Shown here piece by piece: positions 7,927 through 16,190 of a DNA stretch of 64,000 nt (its first letter is position 1; each line of letters starts with the position of its first letter). A model generated the notes under the pieces. That model had not been told where the DNA came from. It made no database searches and saw nothing but the letters and a program-made list of their open reading frames with translations. The stretch covers positions 1 to 64,000 of the forward strand of contig JAEDDN010000002.1 of the NCBI GenBank assembly GCA_016298065.1, given 5' to 3'. The stretch is from Oscillospiraceae bacterium (lineage in GTDB: Bacteria; Bacillota; Clostridia; Oscillospirales; Ruminococcaceae). A program made the translations under genes and the position numbers.

Positions 7927-9564
7927 TTAAGGTATCATCTTAAAATGTCGTAACGCTTCCTCAATCAACGTTACCTTTTCAGGCGGACATTGAGGTTGTT
8001 TTGGGTTATCTTTCTTAGAATTGTTGTAACAATCTCTTTCGATAATACCGTGTTTTTGCTTTACCTGAGCAACATAAAGCGAAGATACTTTGACACGATG
8101 TTTATCGAATATGTAATCTTTTATTTCATCATAGGTTGCCTTTGCTTCGGATGATGTTAAATCCAGCTCGTCCATGTCAACGGTAATGTCAATATATGTA
8201 TCCGGCTTTTTTCTAACCAACTGAACAACCGTCTCGACGTGCCCTGTTCTCGGGAACATATCTACAGGGGTATATTCGACTACCTTATACCCTCTCTCAC
8301 TAAGTAGCTTACAGTCTCTGGCGGCGGTTGCAGGGTTACAGGACACCATAACTATTCTTTTCGGTGCAAAGTCACAAAGCGCCTCAATTACCTCTATATC
8401 ACAGCCCTTTCTTGGAGGGTCTATTATAATTACATCGGGCTTTATATTTTTACTAAGCAAAGTTTTTACCGCACCCTTGCAGTCGTCGCATAAAAACTCT
8501 GCGTTTTGTATATCATTTTGCTTAGCGTTTATCTTAGCGTCTTTAATTGCTTGGGGAATAATCTCAACGCCTATCAGCTTCTTTACCTTATCGGCGGCGC
8601 TAAGCCCTATTGTACCTATACCGCAATATAAATCAAGCAGTATATCTCCTTTTTTTAGGCTTGCGTACTCTATCGCTTTATTGTAAAGTATTTCAGCTTG
8701 ACACTTATTTACCTGATAAAATGCCTGTGCCGAAATATTTACCCTTATACCGCACATTATGTCGGTTATATATTCCTTACCGTAAACAAGATAAGACTCT
8801 TTACCGAGTATTACGTTTGTTTTTTCGGGGTTATAATTTAACATTACGCTTTTAATTTGAGGGTATTTCTTTACTATTTGTGACGCTAAATTCTCAATAC
8901 CCGATAGCTTTTTAACAGCACTTACAAGACACAGCATTATTTCCCCTGTGCTCTCGGCATACCGCAAATAAATATGTCTTATTGCGCCCTTGTGTGCAGT
9001 TTCGTCATAAACGCTTATGTCATTATCCTTAATAAGTGTTAAAGTATCCGTAACTATATCCGAAAATATTTCGGGCTGCAAGCTACAGCTTTCACTCGGA
9101 ATTATCCTATGACTGCGCTTTGCGAAAAAGCCTGCTACAATATTGCCGTTATCGTCTTTACCTACAGGGTACTGCGCCTTATTTCTGTAATGCGAGCTTT
9201 TGTTACTGCCTATTATTTCTTTTGGCAAAATATCAAATCCGCCTATTCTTTTAAAGCAGTCATACACGGTCTTTTGCTTTAATTTAAGCTCCGCCTCATA
9301 GGAAATATGCTTAAAGGTACACCCACCGCATTTTTTATAAACCGAGCAGTCGCTTATCACTCTGTCTTCTGACGGAGTGATAAGCTCTGTCACTATTCCG
9401 TAGCCGTAATTTTTTAGCACCTTTACGACCTTTATTATTGCCTTATCGCCTACTGCGGTATTTGGAATAAACACAGTAAACCCGTCTATTTTAGCTACGC
9501 CGTTTCCTTCAGAAGTAACGTCTGTTATCTCTACCTCGTATTCTAAGTTTTTCTTAATTTCCAT
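7927..9564 (-). CDS. rlmD: 23S rRNA (uracil-C5)-methyltransferase RlmD/RumA family, with C-terminal extension
   Basis: A 545-residue TrmA/RumA-family enzyme that methylates uracil-C5 in RNA, most likely 23S rRNA. It has an N-terminal TRAM domain (about 1-60), Fe-S cysteines in CSVYKKCGGC (about 72-81), a SAM motif LDLYCGIGTIGL (about 312), and the catalytic-Cys motif MVSCNPAT (about 412). After PRTGHVETVVQL (about 440), where most family members end, there is an extra tail of roughly 100 residues ending QPQCPPEK...LRHFKMIP. The DNA encoding GHVETVV is a known integration target of streptococcal ICEs. It lies 8 bases after uvrC. Confidence 0.92.
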   Translation of the reverse strand: MEIKKNLEYEVEITDVTSEGNGVAKIDGFTVFIPNTAVGDKAIIKVVKVLKNYGYGIVTELITPSEDRVISDCSVYKKCGGCTFKHISYEAELKLKQKTVYDCFKRIGGFDILPKEIIGSNKSSHYRNKAQYPVGKDDNGNIVAGFFAKRSHRIIPSESCSLQPEIFSDIVTDTLTLIKDNDISVYDETAHKGAIRHIYLRYAESTGEIMLCLVSAVKKLSGIENLASQIVKKYPQIKSVMLNYNPEKTNVILGKESYLVYGKEYITDIMCGIRVNISAQAFYQVNKCQAEILYNKAIEYASLKKGDILLDLYCGIGTIGLSAADKVKKLIGVEIIPQAIKDAKINAKQNDIQNAEFLCDDCKGAVKTLLSKNIKPDVIIIDPPRKGCDIEVIEALCDFAPKRIVMVSCNPATAARDCKLLSERGYKVVEYTPVDMFPRTGHVETVVQLVRKKPDTYIDITVDMDELDLTSSEAKATYDEIKDYIFDKHRVKVSSLYVAQVKQKHGIIERDCYNNSKKDNPKQPQCPPEKVTLIEEALRHFKMIP

Positions 9565-9572
9565 AATACCTC

Positions 9573-11405
9573 TTAAAGTATTTTAATTTTTTCATATAGG
9601 CTTGTCAGTACCTCGCCGTCTACCTTGGCGACAGCTTTTATCTCGTCTATGGAAGCTTCCTTTAAAGCCTTTTTGGTTTTAAAGTGCTTTATCAGGGCTT
9701 GTGCTTTTTTCTCGCCTATTCCCTTTACTGTGGTAAGCCCCATAGAAAAAGTAACCTTTTTATGTTTATTTCTCTGATAGCTTATGGCAAAGCGGTGTAC
9801 CTCGTCCTGAATTTGAGTTACAAGTCTAAACGCAGATTTATGAGAGGAAATCTGTATTTCTCCGCCATTTACCGCTATAGCTCTTGTACGGTGCTTTGAA
9901 TCCTTAACCATACCAAAGGTTGGGGTATCAAGTCCAAAGCTTTTTAACACAGGCAGTACTACTCCAACGTGGCCGTTTCCGCCGTCTAATAAAATAAGGT
10001 CGGGTTTTCGCTTAAAGCCTTCGTCGGTTACGCTCTCGTCAAAATACTTATTAAAACGCCTTGTTATCACTTCACGCATACACGCATAGTCGTCCTGAGT
10101 TACGGTTTCTTTCATAGAAAAACGCTTATATGCGCTTTTTTTGGGTTTTCCGTTTTCAAAAACCACCATACCTGCTACCATATAGTCGTTTTGAAGGTTT
10201 GAAATATCATAGCTTTCGATATACTCAGGTATTTTGGGAAGTCCTAAAAGCCCTGCAAGCTCTTTTAGAGCCACAACCTCTCTTGAGGCTCTGTTTAGCT
10301 TTTGAGAAAGCTCCTCTAAAGCATTATTTTGCACCATATCAATAAGCTTTTTCTGCTCGCCCTTTTGCGGGGAGGTAATGCTTACTTTATGCTCTGCAAG
10401 CTTTGACAAATAGCTTTCATAAAGCTCGTTATCCTCAAGCTCAAACTTAGCAGATATAACTTTGGGAATATAGTTCCCTTTTTGATAATACTGGGTTATA
10501 AAATCACTAAAAAGCGCCTTTTCATCATAGCAATCCTCAAAGGTAAAGTCGTCCTTATCGTTTAAAGAGCCGTCACGAAACTTCATAACAACCACAAGAG
10601 CCGTAGTGTTTATCGTTATAATTCCGATAAAATCCTGACTTTTATGCGAGGTGGAAAAGACCTTTTGGGTTTCGCTTAAATTTTTAATCGCATTTATTCT
10701 GTCACGAAGCTTTGCCGCCTTTTCAAAATTTAAATTTTCGGAAGCTTCATACATTTGATTTGTAAGCTTCTGGATAGAGTCGGTGCTACCGTTTTTTAGG
10801 TAATCCACAGCCTGTTCTATAATCTGATTATATTCCTCTTCACTTATATTTCCCTTACAGATACCCGCACAGTTATTTATATAATAATTAAGACAAGGTC
10901 TTGTTTTCTTAAAATCTTTGGGAAATTTTTTATTACAATGAGGCAGCATAAAGGCTTTGTTAACGTCGTCTACAGCCTGTTTTACCCAAAAAGAGCTGGT
11001 ATATGGACCCAAATAGGTGGCATTTTTATCTGTTTTTTGTTTTACCGCCTTTATTTTAGGGTAAGGCTCGTTTGTTATCTGAACATAATGATAGCCTTTA
11101 TCGTCCTTGAGAAGTATATTGTATTTAGGCGTGTACTGCTTAATAAGGCTACATTCGAGCACCAGCGCTTCAAATTCGCTGTCGGTTACTATATAATCAA
11201 AATCATCAACCAAAGATACCATTTTAAGCACTTTATTGTTATGCGACTTATTGTGCCTGAAATAGCTTACTACTCTGTTTTTTAAGTTTTTTGCCTTGCC
11301 GATATATATAATATTGCCGTCAATATCCTTCATAAGATATACTCCGGGCTTTGTAACAAGCGTGAGCGCTTTATTTTTAAGAATATCTATTTTTTCGTTA
11401 ACCAT
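9573..11405 (-). CDS. uvrC: Excinuclease ABC subunit C
   Basis: A 610-residue UvrC, the nuclease that makes both incisions during nucleotide excision repair after UvrAB loads on damaged DNA. Domains in order: GIY-YIG nuclease (about 14-93, GVYLMKDIDGNIIYIGKAKN), UVR motif (about 200-240), the RNase H-like endonuclease with LLDGGNGHVGV (about 465), and a C-terminal helix-hairpin-helix (VKGIGEKKAQAL, about 565). Length is normal for the family. An AAAGGAGAG site precedes ATG 11405. rlmD follows 8 bases later, so the two are likely one transcript. Confidence 0.97.
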   Translation of the reverse strand: MVNEKIDILKNKALTLVTKPGVYLMKDIDGNIIYIGKAKNLKNRVVSYFRHNKSHNNKVLKMVSLVDDFDYIVTDSEFEALVLECSLIKQYTPKYNILLKDDKGYHYVQITNEPYPKIKAVKQKTDKNATYLGPYTSSFWVKQAVDDVNKAFMLPHCNKKFPKDFKKTRPCLNYYINNCAGICKGNISEEEYNQIIEQAVDYLKNGSTDSIQKLTNQMYEASENLNFEKAAKLRDRINAIKNLSETQKVFSTSHKSQDFIGIITINTTALVVVMKFRDGSLNDKDDFTFEDCYDEKALFSDFITQYYQKGNYIPKVISAKFELEDNELYESYLSKLAEHKVSITSPQKGEQKKLIDMVQNNALEELSQKLNRASREVVALKELAGLLGLPKIPEYIESYDISNLQNDYMVAGMVVFENGKPKKSAYKRFSMKETVTQDDYACMREVITRRFNKYFDESVTDEGFKRKPDLILLDGGNGHVGVVLPVLKSFGLDTPTFGMVKDSKHRTRAIAVNGGEIQISSHKSAFRLVTQIQDEVHRFAISYQRNKHKKVTFSMGLTTVKGIGEKKAQALIKHFKTKKALKEASIDEIKAVAKVDGEVLTSLYEKIKIL

Positions 11406-11525
11406 AAAGCTACTCTCCTTTTTAAATTAAAATAAACCGACATTTTAACACTATATATTATATGATAACACGTTTATAAGCATTTTTCCATTTAAAAATT
11501 ATTTTTTCTCAAAAGGCAAAATCTA

Positions 11526-11554
11526 TTGCGGAAAAAACACCGATATGGTATACT
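11526..11554 (+). promoter_or_regulatory. Promoter of the reverse rubrerythrin gene
   Basis: TTGCGG (11526-11531) and TATACT (11549-11554) are separated by 17 bases. The gene starts about 150 bases downstream, so the transcript has a long leader. Confidence 0.6.
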
Positions 11555-11568
11555 TGTATCAAATTAAA

Positions 11569-11620
11569 GGATAAGAAAATATCTTATCCGCCGTGGAGTC
11601 GGTAAGAAAAAACATACCGA
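11569..11620 (+). promoter_or_regulatory. Two hairpins in the rubrerythrin leader
   Basis: GGATAAGA (11569-11576) pairs perfectly with TCTTATCC (11582-11589), and TCGGTA (11599-11604) pairs with TACCGA (11615-11620). Both lie between the promoter and the ribosome binding site. They may stabilise the mRNA or regulate it; neither has a U tract, so they are not ordinary terminators. The rest of the 11406-11710 gap is AT-rich with no recognised feature. Confidence 0.4.
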
Positions 11621-11710
11621 AAAATGCGCCTTTTGCTACTTATGGTGAGCTTTTATTTTTCGGCTGTGTTAAAAAATATATTTTTAAGTAGCAGAAACGG
11701 AGTTTTTATT

Positions 11711-12256
11711 ATGAAAAAATTTGTATGTCCAGTATGTGGTTATGTTCACGAGGGAGACAGCGCACCAGAATTTTGTCCTCAATGTAAGGTTCCGGGCTCA
11801 AAGTTCAAGGAAATGACCGAAGAAAAGGTTACATACGCTACCGAACACGTTGTAGGCATAGCTAAGGATATCCCGGAAGATATTTTAGAAGGTTTAAAGC
11901 AAAACTTTACCGCTGAATGTTCAGAAGTCGGTATGTATCTTGCTATGGCAAGAGTTGCTGACAGAGAGGGTTATCCCGAAATTTCCGCAGCTTTCACAAA
12001 ATATGCTTTTGAAGAAGCTGAACACGCTGCAAAATTTGCTGAGCTTTTAGGCGAGGTTGTAACACCCTCCACCAAGAAAAATCTTGAGTTAAGAGCTACT
12101 GCCGAACACGGTGCTTGTGCAGGTAAAATGGATCTTGCAAAGCGTGCTAAGGCAATGGATCTTGACGCTATTCACGATACCGTTCACGAAATGGCAAAAG
12201 ACGAAGCTCGTCACGGCTGTGGCTTTGCAGGTCTTTTAAAGAGATATTTCGGTTAA
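11711..12256 (+). CDS. Reverse rubrerythrin (peroxide/oxygen detoxification)
   Basis: A 181-residue reverse rubrerythrin. The rubredoxin-like iron site is at the N-terminus (CPVCGYVHEGDSAPEFCPQC, about 5-24) and the diiron four-helix domain follows, with Glu/His ligand motifs such as TAECSEVGMY, FEEAEHAAKF, ATAEHGACAG and AKDEARHG. The protein reduces hydrogen peroxide or oxygen to water in the cytoplasm of anaerobes, with electrons from NADH via a rubredoxin-type chain. ATG 11711 is chosen over an upstream in-frame start at 11624 because the rubredoxin domain begins right there. It is monocistronic, with its own promoter and a strong terminator. Confidence 0.95.
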   Translation: MKKFVCPVCGYVHEGDSAPEFCPQCKVPGSKFKEMTEEKVTYATEHVVGIAKDIPEDILEGLKQNFTAECSEVGMYLAMARVADREGYPEISAAFTKYAFEEAEHAAKFAELLGEVVTPSTKKNLELRATAEHGACAGKMDLAKRAKAMDLDAIHDTVHEMAKDEARHGCGFAGLLKRYFG

Positions 12257-12276
12257 AGCTTAATAATAAAAGACTA

Positions 12277-12310
12277 AACCCCTCCGCCGCTTTTAGCGGC
12301 GGAGGGGTTT
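12277..12310. terminator. Strong rho-independent terminator
   Basis: A perfect GC-rich stem, AACCCCTCCGCCGC (12277-12290) with its complement (12296-12309), is followed by TTTTAC on the plus strand. It lies between two convergent genes. Confidence 0.9.
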
Positions 12311-12322
12311 TACAGTATTGCT

Positions 12323-12967
12323 CTAAATTTGAGAATAGCCGAAGCTATTTACAAGTGCGTCAATTTTAACACCCTCTTTACACTTAGGACAATCCCTCAT
12401 ACTGTAGGTTGTGTAATGCGGAATATCCTCAGGAGTAAACAGTGCATTTATCTTTATTCCCTCAATTTCGGGGATTGCGCTGAATATTGCCGAAATTCCT
12501 GCAACTTTACCGTTATAATAATTTATACATTCTATAGAGCGCTTTATGGTTTTACCTGTAGTGATAGACGCAATAAGCAAAATGATACTCTTACCCTCAA
12601 CCATAGGCATTAAATTTTCACGGAAAATCATCTGATTGTTTGCATTAAATTCAGGTGCTATAACATTGATATTTTTACTTCTGTTCATTGAAAGAATAGT
12701 AGCGTCAGATAAATCCTTTGCCAAGAAGCTTCCGATAACTTCACTTCCGTCCATACAAACAATGGTATCAACCACTGTGCTTTGCTTATATTGTGAAGCC
12801 ATAGTTTCTGCCGCAGCTAAAGCCATCATATGTCTGTGTTTAATTTTTGTGATGTCAATGTAAAAGTTGATGTGAGAGTGGCTGGTAACAAAATGCCCCG
12901 GTATAGCTGAAATTTTAAGCTGTGGATTGGTTCTTGAGATGATTTCAATAGCATTTCTTGTATTCAT
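12323..12967 (-). CDS. Phosphoribosyltransferase-like protein related to orotate PRTase
   Basis: A 214-residue protein with a type I PRTase fold resembling orotate phosphoribosyltransferase: a central TIVCMDGSEVIGSFLA segment and the PRPP-loop equivalent IILLIASITTGKT (about 130-142). In active enzymes this loop carries two adjacent acidic residues (as in VDDVITTG); here they are replaced by IAS, so catalysis is doubtful. The C-terminus has a CPKC pair. It may be a regulatory or degenerate PRTase. GAAAGGAGC precedes ATG 12967. It is a single gene, convergent with rubrerythrin; no other pyrimidine gene adjoins it. Confidence 0.7.
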   Translation of the reverse strand: MNTRNAIEIISRTNPQLKISAIPGHFVTSHSHINFYIDITKIKHRHMMALAAAETMASQYKQSTVVDTIVCMDGSEVIGSFLAKDLSDATILSMNRSKNINVIAPEFNANNQMIFRENLMPMVEGKSIILLIASITTGKTIKRSIECINYYNGKVAGISAIFSAIPEIEGIKINALFTPEDIPHYTTYSMRDCPKCKEGVKIDALVNSFGYSQI

Positions 12968-13174
12968 TTATGTTGCTCCTTTCGCCCATATTATTGCGCT
13001 TATTGCAAAATACGGACTCTAATTTTTAATGCTCAAAAGTTTATATCGACTATCACATCAGTTATGCCCTTTTGATAAAAATATTATAACATTTTAACTT
13101 AAATTTTGCAATATATACTACAAAAAATTATGTATATTCACCTAAAACCATTTCCATTTTTACACAAAAATGAT

Positions 13175-13202
13175 AAAAGCCTTCCTTAACGGGAAGGCTT
13201 TT
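13175..13202 (-). terminator. Terminator of glgD
   Basis: The stem AAAAGCCTTCC (13175-13185) pairs with GGAAGGCTTTT (13192-13202), with a short loop. It overlaps the glgD stop codon and is followed by a T-containing tract on the minus strand. Confidence 0.75.
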
Positions 13203-14307
13203 AGACTGTACAGCCTTTTTTTATCACTACGGGATATTTATCTATTCCCACAAGCAGTCTGCTGTCATTTATTACAGAGTCCTTATCAATTATACAGTAT
13301 TCTATATTTGCGTTTTCGCCTATTTCGGAGGACTGCATAACAATAGAATTTTTAACAAATGCTCCTTTTTTAACCTTAACTCCTCTGAAAAGTATGCTGT
13401 TTATCACATTTCCGTCTATTACACAGCCGTCTGCTATAAGCGAATTTGATACATTTGCGTTAGCCTTATACATTATCGGAGTATCGTCTAAAATTTTAGT
13501 ATAAATAGGACGATCTGAGTTAAACACCTCGTCACGAATCTCACTGCTTAAAAACTCAAGACTGTTTAAAAAATAACTTCTTATAGAATCTATTTTTGCA
13601 GTATATCCTTTAAATTCATAAGCATATATCTTTAAGTCTTTATATTTGTCCTGAATAATGTTCTTCTCCAAATTTATATTGTTTAGCGAATGTGCTTCCT
13701 TTATAAGCTCTAAAAGCAAGCTGCGCTTTATTATATACATATTAAGCCCGCATAGCACTTTTCCCTCTACAAAATAATTTATCAGCACATTGTTTATCCT
13801 GCCTGACTTATCGGTATATAAAAGTACATTTTTGTTGCTCTGCTCTTCCTTGTCCATCTTTTCGGTTTTGCACACAACCGTTATATCCGCTTTATTTTTC
13901 TTATGAAACTTTAACACCTTATTATAATCTATATTGCATATTATATTCGAGTCTGCAAGCAATACATATTCGTCGCTGCTGTGCTCCAAAAACTTTATTG
14001 CTCCGTATAATGCCTCTAACTTTCCCTTATACATAAAAGAGGTTTTTGTGCCGAACGGAGGTAAAATATAAAGGCCTCCCTTTTTTCTGTCTAAATCCCA
14101 AGCCATTCCGTTGCCCAAATGATCCATAAGCGACTGGTAATTTTGTTTTGTGATAATACCTATATTTGTTATCCCGGAATTTACAGCATTGGAAAGCACA
14201 AAATCTATAAGCCTGTATCTTGCAAGCGTCGGCAACGAGCCCATAGTTCTGTATTCGGTAAGTTCCTTTAAATTTTCATCATATACATTTGAAAAAATTA
14301 CACTCAT
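13201..14307 (-). CDS. glgD: GlgD, glucose-1-phosphate adenylyltransferase non-catalytic subunit type
   Basis: A 368-residue GlgD-type protein. It has the N-terminal nucleotidyltransferase domain (IFSNVYDENLKELTEYRTMG, then LARYRLIDFVLSNAVNSGI and YQSLMDHLGNG) and a C-terminal left-handed beta-helix of hexapeptide repeats. In Firmicutes, GlgD pairs with catalytic GlgC to make ADP-glucose for glycogen; GlgD alone has little or no activity. No glgC is adjacent, which is unusual. I start at ATG 14307, matching family N-termini; a TTG at 14316 with GGGGG upstream is a good alternative. It is transcribed divergently from the ABC operon. Confidence 0.88.
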   Translation of the reverse strand: MSVIFSNVYDENLKELTEYRTMGSLPTLARYRLIDFVLSNAVNSGITNIGIITKQNYQSLMDHLGNGMAWDLDRKKGGLYILPPFGTKTSFMYKGKLEALYGAIKFLEHSSDEYVLLADSNIICNIDYNKVLKFHKKNKADITVVCKTEKMDKEEQSNKNVLLYTDKSGRINNVLINYFVEGKVLCGLNMYIIKRSLLLELIKEAHSLNNINLEKNIIQDKYKDLKIYAYEFKGYTAKIDSIRSYFLNSLEFLSSEIRDEVFNSDRPIYTKILDDTPIMYKANANVSNSLIADGCVIDGNVINSILFRGVKVKKGAFVKNSIVMQSSEIGENANIEYCIIDKDSVINDSRLLVGIDKYPVVIKKGCTV

Positions 14308-14502
14308 TAAGCTCAATACTATCCCCCATTTTATCAAGACGTCTTTTGTAATTAAATGTCGTTTACGCATTTTAGTTAAACTACCATAGCGCCCGTTTAT
14401 ATGTACGTCTAAATCTTTACTTATAATCTTTATGCTATATAATTATGATATATGTTTTGGGCTTTAATTATTACTGTAAAATATTTTTCAAAAATAAATA
14501 TA

Positions 14503-14531
14503 TTGACAAAAAAATTTTGATAAAATAAAAT
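14503..14531 (+). promoter_or_regulatory. Consensus promoter of the ABC transporter operon
   Basis: A perfect TTGACA (14503-14508) is followed after 17 bases by TAAAAT (14526-14531). An AAGGAGG site lies upstream of the first gene. The rest of the gap 14308-14627 is AT-rich and shows nothing else recognisable. Confidence 0.75.
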
Positions 14532-14627
14532 TATATTAACCGAATTAGGCAAAGGTTTCGGCTTTATACAAACTGATTTTTATAAACAAATTTAAAAAAT
14601 TTGTTGCAAATAAAAAGGAGGTAAATT

Positions 14628-15326
14628 ATGAATTCCATTTTAGAATGTGTAGATTTAACAAAAGCATATTCCTCAAGGACCGTCTTAAAAATTCCGAGTT
14701 TAAGTCTGCCTAAGGGAAAAATCATAGGCTTATTAGGGCCTAACGGAAGCGGTAAAACGACCTTTATAAAAATGGCGTGCGGTATTCTTACCGCCACCAC
14801 GGGAAGTATCAGTATTGACGGATTGCCGGTAGGAACAGAAAGTAAAAAAATAGTTTCTTACCTGCCCGATAATACATATTTGAGCGATTATATGAGCGTT
14901 AAAGAAACAATAAGCTTTTTTGCTGATTTTTATGAGGACTTTGATGTTAATAAAGCTTATTCAATGCTTCAAAGCCTTAATATAAACCCTGAGGACAAAT
15001 TAAAAACGCTTTCAAAAGGCACAAAGGAAAAGGTTCAGCTTATTCTTGTTATGAGCAGAAACGCAAAAATTTATTTTCTTGACGAGCCGATAGGCGGGGT
15101 TGACCCTGCGTCAAGAGATTATATCTTAAACACAATAATCTCTAACTATAATCTTGACGCAACCATAGTAATATCCACTCACCTTATTTACGACATTGAA
15201 TCGGTTTTAGACGACGTTATCTTTATAAAAAACGGACAGATTATGCTGGCTTCAAGCGTAAAAGACATTAAAGAAAAATATCAAAAATCGGTTGATGCGC
15301 TGTTCAGGGAGGTATTTAGATGTTAG
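14628..15326 (+). CDS. ABC transporter ATP-binding protein
   Basis: A 232-residue ABC ATPase. Walker A is GPNGSGKTT (about 38-46), the Q-loop region is followed by a signature-like LSKGTKEKV (about 127) in place of LSGGQ, and Walker B is IYFLDEPIGGVD (about 147). The weak signature is typical of the BcrA/YtrB-type export ATPases. It powers the permease encoded next, which it overlaps by 7 bases. The substrate is unknown; relatives export antimicrobial peptides or unknown compounds. No regulator or sensor gene is adjacent. Confidence 0.93.
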   Translation: MNSILECVDLTKAYSSRTVLKIPSLSLPKGKIIGLLGPNGSGKTTFIKMACGILTATTGSISIDGLPVGTESKKIVSYLPDNTYLSDYMSVKETISFFADFYEDFDVNKAYSMLQSLNINPEDKLKTLSKGTKEKVQLILVMSRNAKIYFLDEPIGGVDPASRDYILNTIISNYNLDATIVISTHLIYDIESVLDDVIFIKNGQIMLASSVKDIKEKYQKSVDALFREVFRC

Positions 15327-16126
15327 GCAAACTTTTAAAACACGAATTTAAAGCAACTTCAAGACTTATGCTTCCTCTGTATCTTATCTGTATAGCCGTT
15401 ACGATTTTAAATAAGCTTGTGTCTGTTTTTGAATTTTTCGATTATCCCGAAACTGTTTTTTATTTAATGAATTCCTTTAAGACCTTAACTGTTGCACTTT
15501 ATATATTCGTTCTGTTATCTATAATGGTGGCAACGCTTATTATATGCATTATAAGGTTTTATAAAAATATGTTGGGCTCACAGGGATATCTTACATTTAC
15601 CCTGCCTGTAAAAACGTATGAGCATATTCTCTCAAAGGGCATTACTTCGGTTATTTGGTTTTTGATAAGCAGCGTTGTAGTTATTATTTCTATCTTTATA
15701 ACGATTGTTGATAAGGATGTAATAGCCGAGCTTAGTAAATTTAGCTATCATAATCTTGACCACGCAGTTTATTACAGCATAGGAATACATCTTATCCCAT
15801 TTTTAATTTTAGTTTTATTACTTTTTATAGTGTATTTTTCGGGTATTGTAGTGATAATGTATTCTTCGCTTTCAATAGGTAATTTATTTAACAAAAATAA
15901 AATCTTAGGCTCCTTCTTAGGCTATCTCATCATTAAGATAATAAACTCTGCTATCAGCAGTATTCTTATACTGCCTCTGATGATTTTTATGGAATCTCAC
16001 ATTGACAGCAGTTTTGAGTTTACCCTGCCGTATTTAATCTTTATGATAGTATATAACGCTTTGATTACCGTATTATATTTCTTTGTGGCAAATTATATAT
16101 TAAGTAAAAAATTAAATTTACAGTAA
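15320..16126 (+). CDS. ABC-2 type transporter permease
   Basis: A 268-residue membrane protein with about six hydrophobic segments: around 17-37, 55-80, 107-130, 150-180, 190-220 and 240-262. The N-terminus MLGKLLKHEFKATSRLM is typical of ABC-2 permeases. It begins within the ATPase gene with GGGAGG upstream, so the two form one transporter. The substrate cannot be predicted. A strong terminator follows. Confidence 0.88.
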   Translation: MLGKLLKHEFKATSRLMLPLYLICIAVTILNKLVSVFEFFDYPETVFYLMNSFKTLTVALYIFVLLSIMVATLIICIIRFYKNMLGSQGYLTFTLPVKTYEHILSKGITSVIWFLISSVVVIISIFITIVDKDVIAELSKFSYHNLDHAVYYSIGIHLIPFLILVLLLFIVYFSGIVVIMYSSLSIGNLFNKNKILGSFLGYLIIKIINSAISSILILPLMIFMESHIDSSFEFTLPYLIFMIVYNALITVLYFFVANYILSKKLNLQ

Positions 16127-16144
16127 AAATACTTTCAAAAAGTT

Positions 16145-16182
16145 AAGAGGCTGTTTCACATAAGTGAAACAGCCTCTTTTAT
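16145..16182. terminator. Rho-independent terminator between convergent genes
   Basis: A 15-base stem, AAGAGGCTGTTTCAC (16145-16159), pairs with its complement (16164-16178) and is followed by TTTTATAA. It terminates the ABC operon. Confidence 0.9.
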
Positions 16183-16190
16183 AATGCTTT

